Shown here in pieces: positions 1-9,411 of a stretch of 64,000 nucleotides of DNA. The stretch spans positions 62,001 through 126,000 of the forward strand of contig CAJOCJ010000001.1 of NCBI GenBank assembly GCA_905236635.1, given 5' to 3'. The notes under the pieces were generated by a model that saw only the letters and a program-made list of their open reading frames with translations, was not told where the DNA came from and made no database searches. The DNA comes from an uncultured Bacteroidales bacterium (GTDB taxonomy: Bacteria > Bacteroidota > Bacteroidia > Bacteroidales > F082). Each line of letters starts with the position of its first letter. Position 1 is the first letter of the stretch. The translations under genes were made by a program, and so were the position numbers.

Positions 1-447
1 TTCGACAACCTGCTTTTCGGCAACTATATCCACCCATATATCTACGTGCTTTTCGTGTTGCTTCTGCCGTTTGACACCCCGAAATGGCGTCTTTTGATTG
101 ACGGTTTCCTTATTGGAATTGCTGTTGATATCTTCAACGGAACGCCCGGACTCAACGCGGCTGCGACAGTTTTTATGGCATTCGTAAGGCCATTTATCAT
201 TAATATCACAGCTAGAAAGAGCGACATCGATGGTAAAAACGCCCCGACGGTCACGGAGATGGGACTACAATGGTTTGCGCTGTATGCCTTGCTGTTGATA
301 TTGCTTCACAACCTTGTGCTTTTCTGGATGGAGGCGTTCAGTATCAAGCTGTTAGGTATTGTCTTAATAGAGACATTGCTGAGCGCGCCTATATCATTAT
401 TGTTGATAATTATTATAATTTATATTTTCAAACCACTTAAAAGATAA
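1..447 (+). CDS. mreD: rod shape-determining protein MreD (5' truncated)
   Basis: Membrane component of the MreBCD elongasome, which directs lateral cell-wall synthesis. The reading frame is open from base 1 with no start in the window, so the N-terminus lies outside; a GTG at 46 is in frame but is internal to the conserved region. What is visible is a run of hydrophobic helices, a conserved segment starting at PFDTPKWRLL and then GTPGLNAAATVFMAFVRPF, which is the signature of Bacteroidota MreD. The last helix ends in a short basic tail (KPLKR). The next gene starts 3 bases after the stop. mreC would be expected just upstream. Confidence 0.85.
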   Translation, partial: FDNLLFGNYIHPYIYVLFVLLLPFDTPKWRLLIDGFLIGIAVDIFNGTPGLNAAATVFMAFVRPFIINITARKSDIDGKNAPTVTEMGLQWFALYALLLILLHNLVLFWMEAFSIKLLGIVLIETLLSAPISLLLIIIIIYIFKPLKR

Positions 448-450
448 AGT

Positions 451-1452
451 ATGAAAAGACTGTTCTTAGCATTGTTGGTCATGGTGGGATTGGCATCATG
501 CAACAACTCATTCAAAATCAATGTGAATCTTGAAAATTCAGATGGAAAAACCGTTTATCTGGAGAGATATGACGGAACAGAAATGAATATTATGGACTCG
601 GTCGTGGCAAAAGCCAACCAGGCTGCCTTTAAAGTAAAGAAAAACGACAACCCCGATGCTTATCTGATTATGATGGACGGCTGGAAAAGACCATTGGCGT
701 TCTTTGCTGATAATCAAGATGTTACAATCACGGGTGACTGTCAAATATATAACAGAATCAAAGTTTCGGCTTCCGAGAGTCAGGGAAAGCTTAACGATTT
801 TATGGTGGTAGCCAATCAAATAGTGTTAGATGATGATATGTATCATTATACGGCAGAATTTGTGAAACAAAACCTCGATAATCCGTTGGCTCCGTATGTG
901 TTGTACCGTTACAAATGGGCATATCCGGTTAGTGATTTGGAAAATCTGGCTGCAGAGATGCCTGAGGATATGCAGAGCGGCTACAAAGCTTTGCTTTTGC
1001 AATATATCGAAGGTTTGAAAAACACGGAAATTGGCAAGCCATACATCAATTTCACCCAAAAAGATGTGAATGGCGAAGATTTTTCATTGTCTGATGTCAT
1101 CGGAAAGTCAAAAGTCATAATCCTCGACTTCTGGGCTTCGTGGTGCCCCGACTGCCGTAGAGAAAATCCGCAACTTGTTGAAATCTATGACGAATTCAAA
1201 GACAAAGGCTTGGACATTGTAAGCGTGTCGTTTGACGTTGACGAGGTGGCATGGAAAAAAGCCATAGCCGATGATAACCTTTATTGGAAAAACCATGTTT
1301 CGGACCTCAGAGGATGGGGCAACGAGACCGCCGACCTGTATACCATAGCGTTTATTCCGCAGAATATTGTTTTTGATCAAAACGGTCAGATTATCGGCAA
1401 AAACCTGGTCGGCGACCAACTTAGAGACTGTGTTTTATCAGTTTTAAGATAA
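451..1452 (+). CDS. DUF4369-type TlpA-like thioredoxin lipoprotein
   Basis: Predicted periplasm-facing lipoprotein of 333 aa with a thiol-disulfide oxidoreductase domain. The N-terminus is a lipoprotein signal with lipobox Cys at residue 17 (GLASC). The first half, with the NLENSDGKTVYLERYDG stretch, resembles DUF4369. The second half is an AhpC/TSA-TlpA fold with FWASWCPDC, active-site Cys at about 232 and 235. The CPDC active site differs from the commoner CGPC or CxPC and matches resuscitation-type TlpA paralogues. It starts 3 bases after mreD and is probably co-transcribed with it. A homologue of the same architecture lies at 57945-59033. Substrate unknown. Confidence 0.85.
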   Translation: MKRLFLALLVMVGLASCNNSFKINVNLENSDGKTVYLERYDGTEMNIMDSVVAKANQAAFKVKKNDNPDAYLIMMDGWKRPLAFFADNQDVTITGDCQIYNRIKVSASESQGKLNDFMVVANQIVLDDDMYHYTAEFVKQNLDNPLAPYVLYRYKWAYPVSDLENLAAEMPEDMQSGYKALLLQYIEGLKNTEIGKPYINFTQKDVNGEDFSLSDVIGKSKVIILDFWASWCPDCRRENPQLVEIYDEFKDKGLDIVSVSFDVDEVAWKKAIADDNLYWKNHVSDLRGWGNETADLYTIAFIPQNIVFDQNGQIIGKNLVGDQLRDCVLSVLR

Positions 1453-1532
1453 TTTTTTTTCTGTGTAAGATGCAGCAAAAGCTGACATTTTACGTTAAAG
1501 AATAAAAAAAGAAAAAATTTTTCATTTTTTTC

Positions 1533-1561
1533 TTGCATGTAAAAAAATTTTACTATTTTTG
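1533..1561 (+). promoter_or_regulatory. Bacteroidota-type promoter of the export operon
   Basis: TTG at 1533-1535, an 18-base spacer and TATTTTTG at 1554-1561. This fits the TTG / TAnnTTTG consensus of the primary sigma factor in this phylum, 26 bases before the ATG of the ABC ATPase gene. Confidence 0.7.
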
Positions 1562-1586
1562 CAGTGTCTTAGATACGTAATACACT

Positions 1587-2294
1587 ATGATAAAGCTTGA
1601 AAATATAAACAAGACGTATTTCGGAGCGCAGCCTCTGCATGTGTTGAAAGGCATCGACCTGCATGTGGAGGAGGGCGAGCTGGTGTCGATCATGGGCGCG
1701 TCGGGTTCGGGAAAATCCACCTTATTAAATATAATAGGTATCCTCGACAATTACGATGAGGGCGATTATTACCTTGCAGGAAACCTGGTGAAGAACCTTT
1801 CGGAGAATCAGGCGGCGGAATATCGTAACAAGCTCATAGGCTTTATATTCCAGTCGTTTAACCTCATCCCGTTTAAGACTGCCCTCGAAAATGTGGCCTT
1901 GCCGTTGTTTTATCAAGGTGTGAACCGTAAGAAACGCAACACTATGGCGATGGAATACCTCGAGCGTTTCGGATTGAAAGACTGGGCCGATCATTATCCG
2001 AACGAGCTGTCGGGTGGCCAGAAACAAAGAGTGTCAATAGCTCGTGCCCTCGTGACATCGCCGAAAATTATCCTTGCCGACGAGCCGACGGGTGCTTTGG
2101 ACAGCAAGACATCGGCCGAGGTGATGCAGATTCTGCGCGAGGTGAATGCCTCCGGAATAACGATGGTGATAGTGACCCACGAGCGCGGAATCGCCAGCCT
2201 GACAAGGAAAATCGTGCATCTGAAAGACGGAATAATTGAATCGATAGAAGAAAACGATCCTGATAAAATGGATTTCACAAAAGAGATAAAATAA
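1587..2294 (+). CDS. MacB/LolD-type ABC transporter ATP-binding protein
   Basis: ATPase of 235 aa that powers the two permeases encoded just downstream. Visible motifs in order: Walker A GASGSGKST at about residues 37-45, Q-loop FQSFNLIPF, signature LSGGQKQR at about 141, Walker B ILADEPTGALD, and H-loop THE. This is the short LolD/MacB branch of ABC ATPases, which energises export or lipoprotein extraction across the periplasm rather than transport through the inner membrane. The stop codon shares its last base with the next start (TAATG), so translation is probably coupled. First gene of a five-gene operon. Confidence 0.93.
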   Translation: MIKLENINKTYFGAQPLHVLKGIDLHVEEGELVSIMGASGSGKSTLLNIIGILDNYDEGDYYLAGNLVKNLSENQAAEYRNKLIGFIFQSFNLIPFKTALENVALPLFYQGVNRKKRNTMAMEYLERFGLKDWADHYPNELSGGQKQRVSIARALVTSPKIILADEPTGALDSKTSAEVMQILREVNASGITMVIVTHERGIASLTRKIVHLKDGIIESIEENDPDKMDFTKEIK

Positions 2295-3556
2295 TGTTCA
2301 ACAGGGATTTTTGGTCGGAGATTTTCATGGCGCTGAGGCGTAACAAGCTAAGGACCGTCCTCACTGGTTTCGCCATCTCATGGGGTATCTTCATGCTGAT
2401 AATCCTTCTCTCGGCTGGCAACGGACTGAAAAACGGCGTCACCAGCAACTTCGCCGACAGAATCCAAAACACCTATAGGATATGGTCGAGCTCAACGGAG
2501 CTTCCTTACAAAGGACATAAAGCGAACCGTTTTATCATGATGAGTAACAAAGATATACAACTCCTTGAATCGTTATACCAAGTCGAAGAGGTGTCGCCGA
2601 TACTCTCTCAAGGCGGCACCCTCATCTTCGGCGAAAAATCACGGATGGTAGAAATGGAAGGAGTGAAACCGATTTATAAAAATATAGAAGGCATCAAGAT
2701 ATTGGAAGGTCGATTCATCAATGAAAACGACTTGAAAAACAAGGCGAAAGTGCTTGTTATAGATAAAAACACCAATGACGAATTGCTGCGTGTCACGGGT
2801 GAGACCACGATGATAGGCAAGACGGTGTTTGTCAATGGCTTAAGCTTCACCGTGGTAGGTGTAGGAAAGGGCATGATGATGTTTGGCGAGCGCGGACAGT
2901 GTTTTGCACCTTATTCAACACTGCAGGCTATATACAACGTCAACGAGTATTATCAGATTACGTTCACCACCAAAGGTCTCGACACCAAAGAGCAAAACGA
3001 GAATTTTATTAAAGAAGTAAAGTTGAAACTCGCGGCTTTGCACGAGTTTTCACCTGAGGACAGACGTGGCGTGTGGATCGACAGCCAGATGGTCAACTCA
3101 TTGGAAACCATGAGGATTTTCAACACTATCAACATCTTCATTTGGGTAATCGGTATTGCGATGTTGATATCCGGTGTGGTCGGCGTGAGCAATATCATGC
3201 GCATCACCGTGAAGGAACGTACCAACGAGATAGGTATTCGCAAGGCCCTTGGTGCAAAGCCGCGGTCGATACTTCTTTCAATAGTGATGGAATCATTAGT
3301 GATTACTACTATCTTCGGATATATTGGCTTGTTCCTTGGAATGGGTGTGATGGAGATTGTTAACATGGTGATGGAAGCTGGCGGAGCGGGTATGAGCAGC
3401 GAGACAGGCATGGCGGTGTTCATCAACCCAACCGTTGACGTGAGGATAGTGGTGTTGGCTACGTTGGTGCTGATAATCAGCGGTGTGGCGGCGGGATTCG
3501 CACCAGCATGGAACAGCGTTAAGGTTAAACCTATTGAGGCAATGAATTATAGATAA
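2294..3556 (+). CDS. MacB-like ABC transporter permease (first of two)
   Basis: Permease of 420 aa with one N-terminal helix (about 20-45), a large periplasmic MacB_PCD domain, and three C-terminal helices of the FtsX fold. The C-terminal half carries VSNIMRITVKERTNEIGIRK, the coupling-helix motif of MacB/FtsX permeases. In classical MacB the ATPase and permease are one chain; here the ATPase is separate and there are two permeases of almost equal size, so a heterodimeric transmembrane unit is likely. Translation is coupled to the ATPase through the overlapping TAATG. Confidence 0.92.
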   Translation: MFNRDFWSEIFMALRRNKLRTVLTGFAISWGIFMLIILLSAGNGLKNGVTSNFADRIQNTYRIWSSSTELPYKGHKANRFIMMSNKDIQLLESLYQVEEVSPILSQGGTLIFGEKSRMVEMEGVKPIYKNIEGIKILEGRFINENDLKNKAKVLVIDKNTNDELLRVTGETTMIGKTVFVNGLSFTVVGVGKGMMMFGERGQCFAPYSTLQAIYNVNEYYQITFTTKGLDTKEQNENFIKEVKLKLAALHEFSPEDRRGVWIDSQMVNSLETMRIFNTINIFIWVIGIAMLISGVVGVSNIMRITVKERTNEIGIRKALGAKPRSILLSIVMESLVITTIFGYIGLFLGMGVMEIVNMVMEAGGAGMSSETGMAVFINPTVDVRIVVLATLVLIISGVAAGFAPAWNSVKVKPIEAMNYR

Positions 3557-3594
3557 TTGAGAATTGACAATTGACAATTGAGAATTTAAAAGGG
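3557..3594 (+). repeat. short tandem AATTGACAATTG spacer
   Basis: The spacer between the two permease genes is built of repeated units of the type GAGAATTGACAATT. An in-frame TTG at 3571 could add eight residues to the next protein, but they would come from this repeat, so I place the start at the ATG at 3595. Confidence 0.6.
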
Positions 3595-4860
3595 ATGTTT
3601 GATTTAGACAGTATAAACGAGATTTGGCAGACGATTGCCCGAAACAAGACACGCAGCATCTTGACGGCATTCGGCGTGTTTTGGGGAATCTTCATCCTCG
3701 TGATACTGCTGGCGAGCGGCAACGGCTTCCAAAATGGCATGAACACCCAGATTGAAGGCTTTGCCACCAACTCGGCATTCGTCATCCCGGTTCAGACAAC
3801 GGAGGCTTACAAAGGTTATCAAAAAGGTCGTGATTGGGAGGCGGAGATGTCAGATCTTCAGGCGATAAAGAAATCTGTGAAAGGTGTTGACCTGGTTTCT
3901 CCAATTATAAATTCATATTCATATAATGGCGATAACAACGTGTTTTATGGCACGAAAGGCGGCAATTTCAGCATGAAAGGCCTTCTTCCGAATTATAACG
4001 ATATAGACAGAGGCAAGATTTTATACGGTCGTTTCATCAATGAGACAGATATAGCCGAAGCAAGGAAAGTCTGCGTTATCGGTAAGAAAGTCTATGAAGA
4101 TGTGATTGGCACCGACAAGAATCCTCTCGGCCTGATGATCAAGGCAAACGGAATTTATTATCAGGTGGTGGGCGTGATACAGGCTTACAACTCAAACGTG
4201 AGCATCAGCGGTTCGACAAACGAGACTGTAATACTTCCTTTGACGACCATGCAAAAGGCATATAACAGGGGAAATAAGATTGATTTCTTTGTCTTCACAG
4301 CTAGAAAAGGTCAGAATATCAAGAAGTTACAGGAAGAGGTGGGAGCGTTGTTGCGTGAGCGTCACGATATAGCCCCGACCGACGAAGGCGCCATTATGAT
4401 GTTCGATTTTGAGGAGCTTTTCACGATGTTTGACTATCTGTTTTTGGGTATCAAAATATTGATTTGGATAGTGGGTATAGGCACCTTGCTCTCAGGTGTG
4501 GTGGGCGTGAGCAATATCATGCTTGTCACCATCAAAGAGAGGACGCGTGAGATTGGTGTCAGACGCGCGCTTGGCGCTAAGCCGGCCATCATTATCCGTC
4601 AGGTGGTGGCAGAGAGTCTGCTGCTGACAATCTTGGCAGGTATCGTTGGTCTGGTGATAGGCGTGGGCATAATGGCGGTAGTGTCAGGAATTGTTGGCAA
4701 TATGCCGTCCGATAATATTATGTTCCTCGACCCGCAGATAGGTTTCGGGGCCGCCATCGCAGCGACGATAATCATAGTATTATCGGGTCTGCTGGCGGGA
4801 GTCTTGCCTGCAATGAGGGCAATACAAATTAAGGCAATTGATGCAATAAGGGAAGAATAG
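3595..4860 (+). CDS. MacB-like ABC transporter permease (second of two)
   Basis: Permease of 421 aa, a paralogue of the preceding gene with the same order: N-terminal helix (TRSILTAFGVFWGIFILV), periplasmic MacB_PCD domain, and three C-terminal helices with VSNIMLVTIKERTREIGVRR. Start at 3595 is chosen because it aligns with the N-terminus of the paralogue, and upstream codons fall in a simple repeat. Partner of the first permease and of the ATPase, adaptor and TolC-like genes around it. Substrate cannot be read from the sequence; MacAB-TolC systems move peptides, siderophores, macrolides or lipoproteins. Confidence 0.91.
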   Translation: MFDLDSINEIWQTIARNKTRSILTAFGVFWGIFILVILLASGNGFQNGMNTQIEGFATNSAFVIPVQTTEAYKGYQKGRDWEAEMSDLQAIKKSVKGVDLVSPIINSYSYNGDNNVFYGTKGGNFSMKGLLPNYNDIDRGKILYGRFINETDIAEARKVCVIGKKVYEDVIGTDKNPLGLMIKANGIYYQVVGVIQAYNSNVSISGSTNETVILPLTTMQKAYNRGNKIDFFVFTARKGQNIKKLQEEVGALLRERHDIAPTDEGAIMMFDFEELFTMFDYLFLGIKILIWIVGIGTLLSGVVGVSNIMLVTIKERTREIGVRRALGAKPAIIIRQVVAESLLLTILAGIVGLVIGVGIMAVVSGIVGNMPSDNIMFLDPQIGFGAAIAATIIIVLSGLLAGVLPAMRAIQIKAIDAIREE

Positions 4861-4936
4861 TTTAGAGTTGAGAGTTGAGAGTAGAGAGTAGTTTTAAAGT
4901 TGAAAGTATATAGTTGAAAGTTTAATAATAATAGAT
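4861..4936 (+). repeat. AGTTGAGAGT-rich intergenic spacer
   Basis: Degenerate tandem of about 10 bases (AGAGTTGAGAGTTGAGAGTAGAGAG, later AGTTGAAAGT) between co-oriented operon genes. Similar spacers occur at 23336-23408 and, in another form, at 3557-3594. No coding potential seen. Confidence 0.55.
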
Positions 4937-6013
4937 ATGAAAAAATTCTTTAAAATTTTGTTTTTCATCGCGTTAGGCGTGGCAGTGATTTGGACATTCA
5001 CATATTTGTTCAAGAAGTCACAGCCACAGGAAAAGACATACGAAACAGTCGATGTCACTATCGGCACGATACAGAAGAAGACCGTCATCACGGGTCAGAT
5101 CAACCCTCGCGACGAGGTCGCCATCAAACCTCAGGTGTCGGGAATCATCAGTAAAATTTACAAAGAAGCGGGTCAGATGGTGAAGAAAGACGACATCATC
5201 GCAGTAGTGAAGATTATCCCCGACGTGGCCAACCTCACCGCCACCGAGTCGCAGGTGAAGCTCGCGAAGCTCAACCTCGACAATGTGGAGAAGACGTTTA
5301 ATCGTCAGAAAGCCTTGAAAGAAAAGGGTTTGATTGCTACTGAGGAATATGAGAAGTCGCAGCTCGAATACGAGCAGGCGAAGGAAAACTACAACAACGC
5401 CCTCGACCAGCTCAACATCGTGAAGGAAGGCATCTCGAAAAATGCATCGGAATACACCAACACCTCAATAAAATCGACCATCGACGGCATGATTCTCGAT
5501 GTGCCGGTGAAGGTCGGTAACAGCGTCATCAACTCCAACACCTTCAATGATGGAACAACTATCGCCACAGTCGCCGACATGCGCGATATGATTTTCGAAG
5601 GAAAAATGGACGAGACCGAGGTGGGACGTATCAAGGAAGGCATGCCGATGACTATCACCATAGGTGCGATGAACGACAAGACCTTCGACGCGGAGCTTGA
5701 GTATATAGCACCTAAAGGCACATCGGAGAATGGCGCTGTGTTCTTCCAGATGAAGGCGCGGCTTATCATACCGGATGACGTGACATTGAGAGCAGGCTAC
5801 AGCGCCAACGGTGAGATCATCACCGAGCAGGCCGTCGATGCCGTCATAGTGCCGGAGAGCTGCATCGTTTACGCCAACGACAGCACCTTCGTCTATAAAG
5901 ATGACGTGAAAATTCCTGTGACAACAGGTCTTTCAGACGGTGTCAACATCGTTGTGACAGAAGGCCTTGAGGCTGGAGACAAGATTCGTGGTAATGAGAT
6001 ATTTAATTTCTAA
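4937..6013 (+). CDS. periplasmic adaptor (membrane fusion) protein of the export system
   Basis: MacA/HlyD-family adaptor of 358 aa linking the inner-membrane permeases to the TolC-like channel. It has an N-terminal membrane anchor (about residues 5-26), a lipoyl/barrel-sandwich half (TGQINPRDEVAIKPQVSGII), a long alpha-helical hairpin rich in K, E and A (about 90-160), and C-terminal beta-barrel and membrane-proximal domains (about 200-350). The order ATPase, permease, permease, adaptor, channel is that of tripartite MacAB-TolC-like pumps. Confidence 0.92.
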   Translation: MKKFFKILFFIALGVAVIWTFTYLFKKSQPQEKTYETVDVTIGTIQKKTVITGQINPRDEVAIKPQVSGIISKIYKEAGQMVKKDDIIAVVKIIPDVANLTATESQVKLAKLNLDNVEKTFNRQKALKEKGLIATEEYEKSQLEYEQAKENYNNALDQLNIVKEGISKNASEYTNTSIKSTIDGMILDVPVKVGNSVINSNTFNDGTTIATVADMRDMIFEGKMDETEVGRIKEGMPMTITIGAMNDKTFDAELEYIAPKGTSENGAVFFQMKARLIIPDDVTLRAGYSANGEIITEQAVDAVIVPESCIVYANDSTFVYKDDVKIPVTTGLSDGVNIVVTEGLEAGDKIRGNEIFNF

Positions 6014-6024
6014 GATTAAATAAT

Positions 6025-7329
6025 ATGAAAAAGCTGCTAATTATAATTTCAATAGTTGCGCTCTCGTTTTCCGTCAGGGCCCAGAAGGTATGGACGCTGG
6101 AGGAATGTGTCGACTATGCCATGGAGCATAACCTGACGATAGTGCAGAGCGTCATCAGCCAGAACAGCGCCGAGTATCAGTATAAGGCGTCGAAAAACGC
6201 ATGGCTGCCTACCATCTCAGCCGATGCGAGCCAGAGCTTTGGCTTCGGACAGTCACCGTCATACAACGGCGTATATGTGTCGGACAACTCGGCATCGTTG
6301 TCGTTTGGAATATCAGCAAATATGCCGCTTTTCAACGGGTTGAACCTTTATCATCAGACGAAGGCGAGCCGACTGGAGATGAATGCTTCGAAGAAAGACC
6401 TCGAGGCGGCGAAATACGACCTGAAGCTCCTTATCATGTCGTATTACATGCAGGTGGTTTTCAACAAGGAACTCAAGGCCATAGCCGAGAAACAGCTGGC
6501 GCTCACCGAGGAGCAGCACTCGAAGACGCAGCAGCTTTATGAGCTCGGCAAGGTGGCTGAGTCGAATGTCTATGAGAGCGCCGCACAGGTGGCGACAGCA
6601 AAATCGACATTGGTGCAGGCCGAAAACAGCCTGATACTCAGCATCTTAGACATAGTACAAGCTCTCGAACTCGAGTCAATAGAAGACTTCAACGTGGTGT
6701 CGCCCGATAGCTTTGAGATAGAAGACCTGACGCTGCCATCGCAAGAGGCGACATACGATTTCGCAGTTGAGCACCAGCCTAAGATGGAGGCGGCAAACCT
6801 CCGTCTCGAGAAGTCGTATTCCGAGGTAAAAGCCTCAAAATCATCATGGTATCCGTCATTGAGTCTGTTTGCGGGCTATTCGAACGGGTATTATAAATAC
6901 TTCTCCAACGACTACAACACGCCATTTGACGAACAGCTTCAAAATAACGGCAGGACGAGCTTCGGAGTGAGTTTGAGAGTGCCTGTCTTCAACGCCATGC
7001 AGACGAAATATCGTGTTGAACAGACGAAGTTATCTATTCAAAATCAAGAACTTGCAATAAGCAACACCAAGAAAGAACTCAAAAAAGAGATCCAGCAGGC
7101 TTATTACAACGCCCTCGCCGCAGAGCAGAAATATAAAGCCGCCGACGAGACGTATCAGTCCGCTGACATCGCATATCAGTATTCCAGCGAAAGTTTTGAC
7201 GCCGGTCGCACCACGCTTCTGGAACTCAACGAGAGCAAAAACCGTCTGTTCAAGTCGGAAAGCGAGATGCTACAGGCAAAATACGAATATCTCTATCGTG
7301 TGGAAGTATTGAATTTCTATAACCAATAA
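6025..7329 (+). CDS. TolC-family outer-membrane efflux protein
   Basis: Outer-membrane channel of 434 aa. Signal peptide (residues 1-19, cleavage near VRAQ) is followed by the VWTLEECVDYAMEHNLTI motif that opens OEP proteins, then two repeats of long helices and short beta strands. The C-terminal repeat ends in YEYLYRVEVLNFY. It starts 11 bases after the adaptor gene and ends the five-gene pump operon. Confidence 0.93.
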   Translation: MKKLLIIISIVALSFSVRAQKVWTLEECVDYAMEHNLTIVQSVISQNSAEYQYKASKNAWLPTISADASQSFGFGQSPSYNGVYVSDNSASLSFGISANMPLFNGLNLYHQTKASRLEMNASKKDLEAAKYDLKLLIMSYYMQVVFNKELKAIAEKQLALTEEQHSKTQQLYELGKVAESNVYESAAQVATAKSTLVQAENSLILSILDIVQALELESIEDFNVVSPDSFEIEDLTLPSQEATYDFAVEHQPKMEAANLRLEKSYSEVKASKSSWYPSLSLFAGYSNGYYKYFSNDYNTPFDEQLQNNGRTSFGVSLRVPVFNAMQTKYRVEQTKLSIQNQELAISNTKKELKKEIQQAYYNALAAEQKYKAADETYQSADIAYQYSSESFDAGRTTLLELNESKNRLFKSESEMLQAKYEYLYRVEVLNFYNQ

Positions 7330-7372
7330 AGGTCAATAGAAATTTTTTTGTAAAAACATGCAGCAAATTTTG

Positions 7373-7380
7373 TAATTTTG
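7373..7380 (+). promoter_or_regulatory. TAATTTTG -7 element
   Basis: TAATTTTG followed by CG, 37 bases before the ATG at 7417. The preceding bases CATGCAGCAAA recur ahead of the promoter at 56697, so this may be part of a longer promoter pattern. Confidence 0.55.
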
Positions 7381-7416
7381 CGTTTTGTAAGTGTGATAAT
7401 TAAAAAATTCAGATAA

Positions 7417-8211
7417 ATGAAAAGATTTACAATTTTTGCAGCTATCTTGCTTTTTGCAACGACAAGTATTTTTGCGCAAAGCGAAAAGACAGTCATTATC
7501 AAGGAAAACAAGGACGGAGAAGAAAAGGTGACCGTTGTCGAGAGATGGTTCCACAACAACAAAATGGTCGGCGCCCTTCCGGATCTTTACTATTCTTATC
7601 TCAACCTGAGAGATGGTGCTTTTGGTCCTGAAGCCAACATCCCGCTTCGCTCATCGTCGTTTGAATGGGGTATTTATAGTGTTGAACCGATATTCTGCAC
7701 GCCGGGCCATCATTTCGGAATCTCATCAGGTTTCGGTATCAGCAACGCCTACAACTATTTCTCACACGATATAGTGTTGAGGGTTGACGCCGACCGCGAT
7801 GCATATTTCCAGTCGCTGAACGCCTATTCTTCGGAAGAGGGCAACGGTCCGACCAACAACTACGCCCACAGATCGTTCTTGCGTTATTGGAGTCTGCGCG
7901 TGCCTGTGATGCTCCAGCTACAGTGGCAGATTCAGAACACTCCTATGGCTTTGGCGGCAGGTGCTGAGGTGGAGCTTCGCTTTGGCGTACGTTCCTTCGC
8001 AAGATACGGCGGCGCAAAACATAAAGTCACCGACAACCTCGACTATAACCCATGGGGCGTCAATGCACTCTTCTCTTTGAACTTCGACAACAGCATCATC
8101 TTCTTTAGAATGAACTTGACGGAAATGTTCAAGGTGAAAGACATGGTCACGCCTGACACCAATATAGGACTTTACCAGATGGCGATAGGTTTCGGATTTA
8201 AATTTGATTAG
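7417..8211 (+). CDS. secreted outer-membrane beta-barrel-like protein, unknown function
   Basis: Protein of 264 aa with a clear signal peptide (cleavage near TSIFAQ, residue 20). The mature part alternates aromatic and polar residues and closes with LYQMAIGFGFKFD, a terminal strand ending in an aromatic-plus-one residue as in porin-like barrels. I do not recognise a specific family. The stop codon shares its last base with the GTG start of the MeaB gene, but a functional link between the two is not apparent. Confidence 0.7.
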   Translation: MKRFTIFAAILLFATTSIFAQSEKTVIIKENKDGEEKVTVVERWFHNNKMVGALPDLYYSYLNLRDGAFGPEANIPLRSSSFEWGIYSVEPIFCTPGHHFGISSGFGISNAYNYFSHDIVLRVDADRDAYFQSLNAYSSEEGNGPTNNYAHRSFLRYWSLRVPVMLQLQWQIQNTPMALAAGAEVELRFGVRSFARYGGAKHKVTDNLDYNPWGVNALFSLNFDNSIIFFRMNLTEMFKVKDMVTPDTNIGLYQMAIGFGFKFD

Positions 8212-9326
8212 TGAAAGATAACGAACATTTTGAAAATCAGCAACATGAGTGGGAGTCGGCGCTACAGGTAACTGGCACCGACCAACCCGCTATACAGGTC
8301 AACCCGAAGGCTTTGGAACGCCTGATGGCTGGCCGTCAGAAGCTTTTGCCTTTGAAGGAGTATGTCGACGGCATCCTTGCAGGCGACATCACCATTTTAA
8401 GCAAGGCTATCACCTTGATAGAGAGTTCTTTACCGAATCACCAGAAGCTGGCACAAGAAATCATAGCTGAGTGCATCCCTTACAGCGGCAAGGCGCTCCG
8501 CTTGGGTATCACGGGTGTCCCTGGTGCCGGAAAGAGCACCTTCATCGAGGCTCTCGGTATGGAGTTGTGCCGTCAGAACAAACGCGTGGCTGTCCTTGCC
8601 ATCGACCCCAGCTCCCAACGTTCCAAAGGTAGTATCTTAGGCGACAAGACCCGCATGGAAGAGCTGTCGCAGCAGCGCAACGCCTATATCAGGCCTTCTG
8701 CTTCTGCCGGTACTCTCGGAGGCGTTGCGCGTAAGACTCGCGAAGCCATCATCTTATGCGAGGCGGCGGGATTCGACACCATCTTCGTCGAGACAGTAGG
8801 CGTCGGACAGAGCGAGACGGCTGTCTATTCCATGGTCGATTACTTCCTGCTGGTGCTCATCGGAGGCGCAGGCGACGAGCTGCAAGGCATCAAACGAGGC
8901 ATCATGGAGATGGCCGACGGCATCGTCGTCAACAAGGCTGATGGCGACAACGTCAACCGTGCCAACCGTGCCGCCGCCGAGATACGCAACGCGGTGCATC
9001 TGTTCCCGCCGTCAGAGTCGGGACAGCCAGTCAATGTCACCACATGTTCATCCCTCACACATTTCAACGTGCCGGAGGTGTGGAATATGGTGCAGACACA
9101 TGTTGAAAACATCAGAAAATCAGGGTATCTCGAAGAGAAGCGCGCCCGCCAGGACGTGCAGATGATGCTCGACACCATAGAATCAACGCTGAAAAGCAAT
9201 TTCTATGAAAACCCTCTCATAAAAGACATGCTCAAACTCATCGAAAACGATGTTGAAAACAAGAGAATGAGCGCATACGAGGGAGCAAGGAGACTTTTGG
9301 AGCTCTATATTTCGAAAAATAGTTGA
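8211..9326 (+). CDS. meaB: MeaB/ArgK-type G3E GTPase, methylmalonyl-CoA mutase chaperone
   Basis: GTPase of 371 aa that gates cobalamin loading and protects methylmalonyl-CoA mutase, an enzyme of the succinate-propionate pathway. Motifs: G1 GVPGAGKST at about residue 103, DPSSQRSKGSILGDKTRM, ETVGVGQSE, and NKADGDN for guanine recognition. The GTG start overlaps the preceding TAG by one base. An N-terminal helical arm of about 60 residues and a C-terminal dimerisation arm (after about 295) are typical. The mutase subunits are not in this window. Confidence 0.92.
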   Translation: MKDNEHFENQQHEWESALQVTGTDQPAIQVNPKALERLMAGRQKLLPLKEYVDGILAGDITILSKAITLIESSLPNHQKLAQEIIAECIPYSGKALRLGITGVPGAGKSTFIEALGMELCRQNKRVAVLAIDPSSQRSKGSILGDKTRMEELSQQRNAYIRPSASAGTLGGVARKTREAIILCEAAGFDTIFVETVGVGQSETAVYSMVDYFLLVLIGGAGDELQGIKRGIMEMADGIVVNKADGDNVNRANRAAAEIRNAVHLFPPSESGQPVNVTTCSSLTHFNVPEVWNMVQTHVENIRKSGYLEEKRARQDVQMMLDTIESTLKSNFYENPLIKDMLKLIENDVENKRMSAYEGARRLLELYISKNS

Positions 9327-9355
9327 AAAAACTTTTTTTGTATAATTCTTTTTCA

Positions 9356-9363
9356 TATCTTTG
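9356..9363 (+). promoter_or_regulatory. TATCTTTG -7 element of glutamine synthetase
   Basis: TATCTTTG followed by CA, 48 bases before the ATG at 9412. A TTG at 9338-9340 gives a spacer of only 15 bases, so the -33 element is uncertain. Confidence 0.55.
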
Positions 9364-9411
9364 CAAGTCCTAATACATTTGTAAAATAAGACAAAAAGAT
9401 AAAATTGTATC

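Noticed and set aside
7348-7380. Complete TTG-N-TAnnTTTG promoter before the gene at 7417
   Set aside because: The only upstream TTG gives a 22-base spacer, so only the -7 element is reported.
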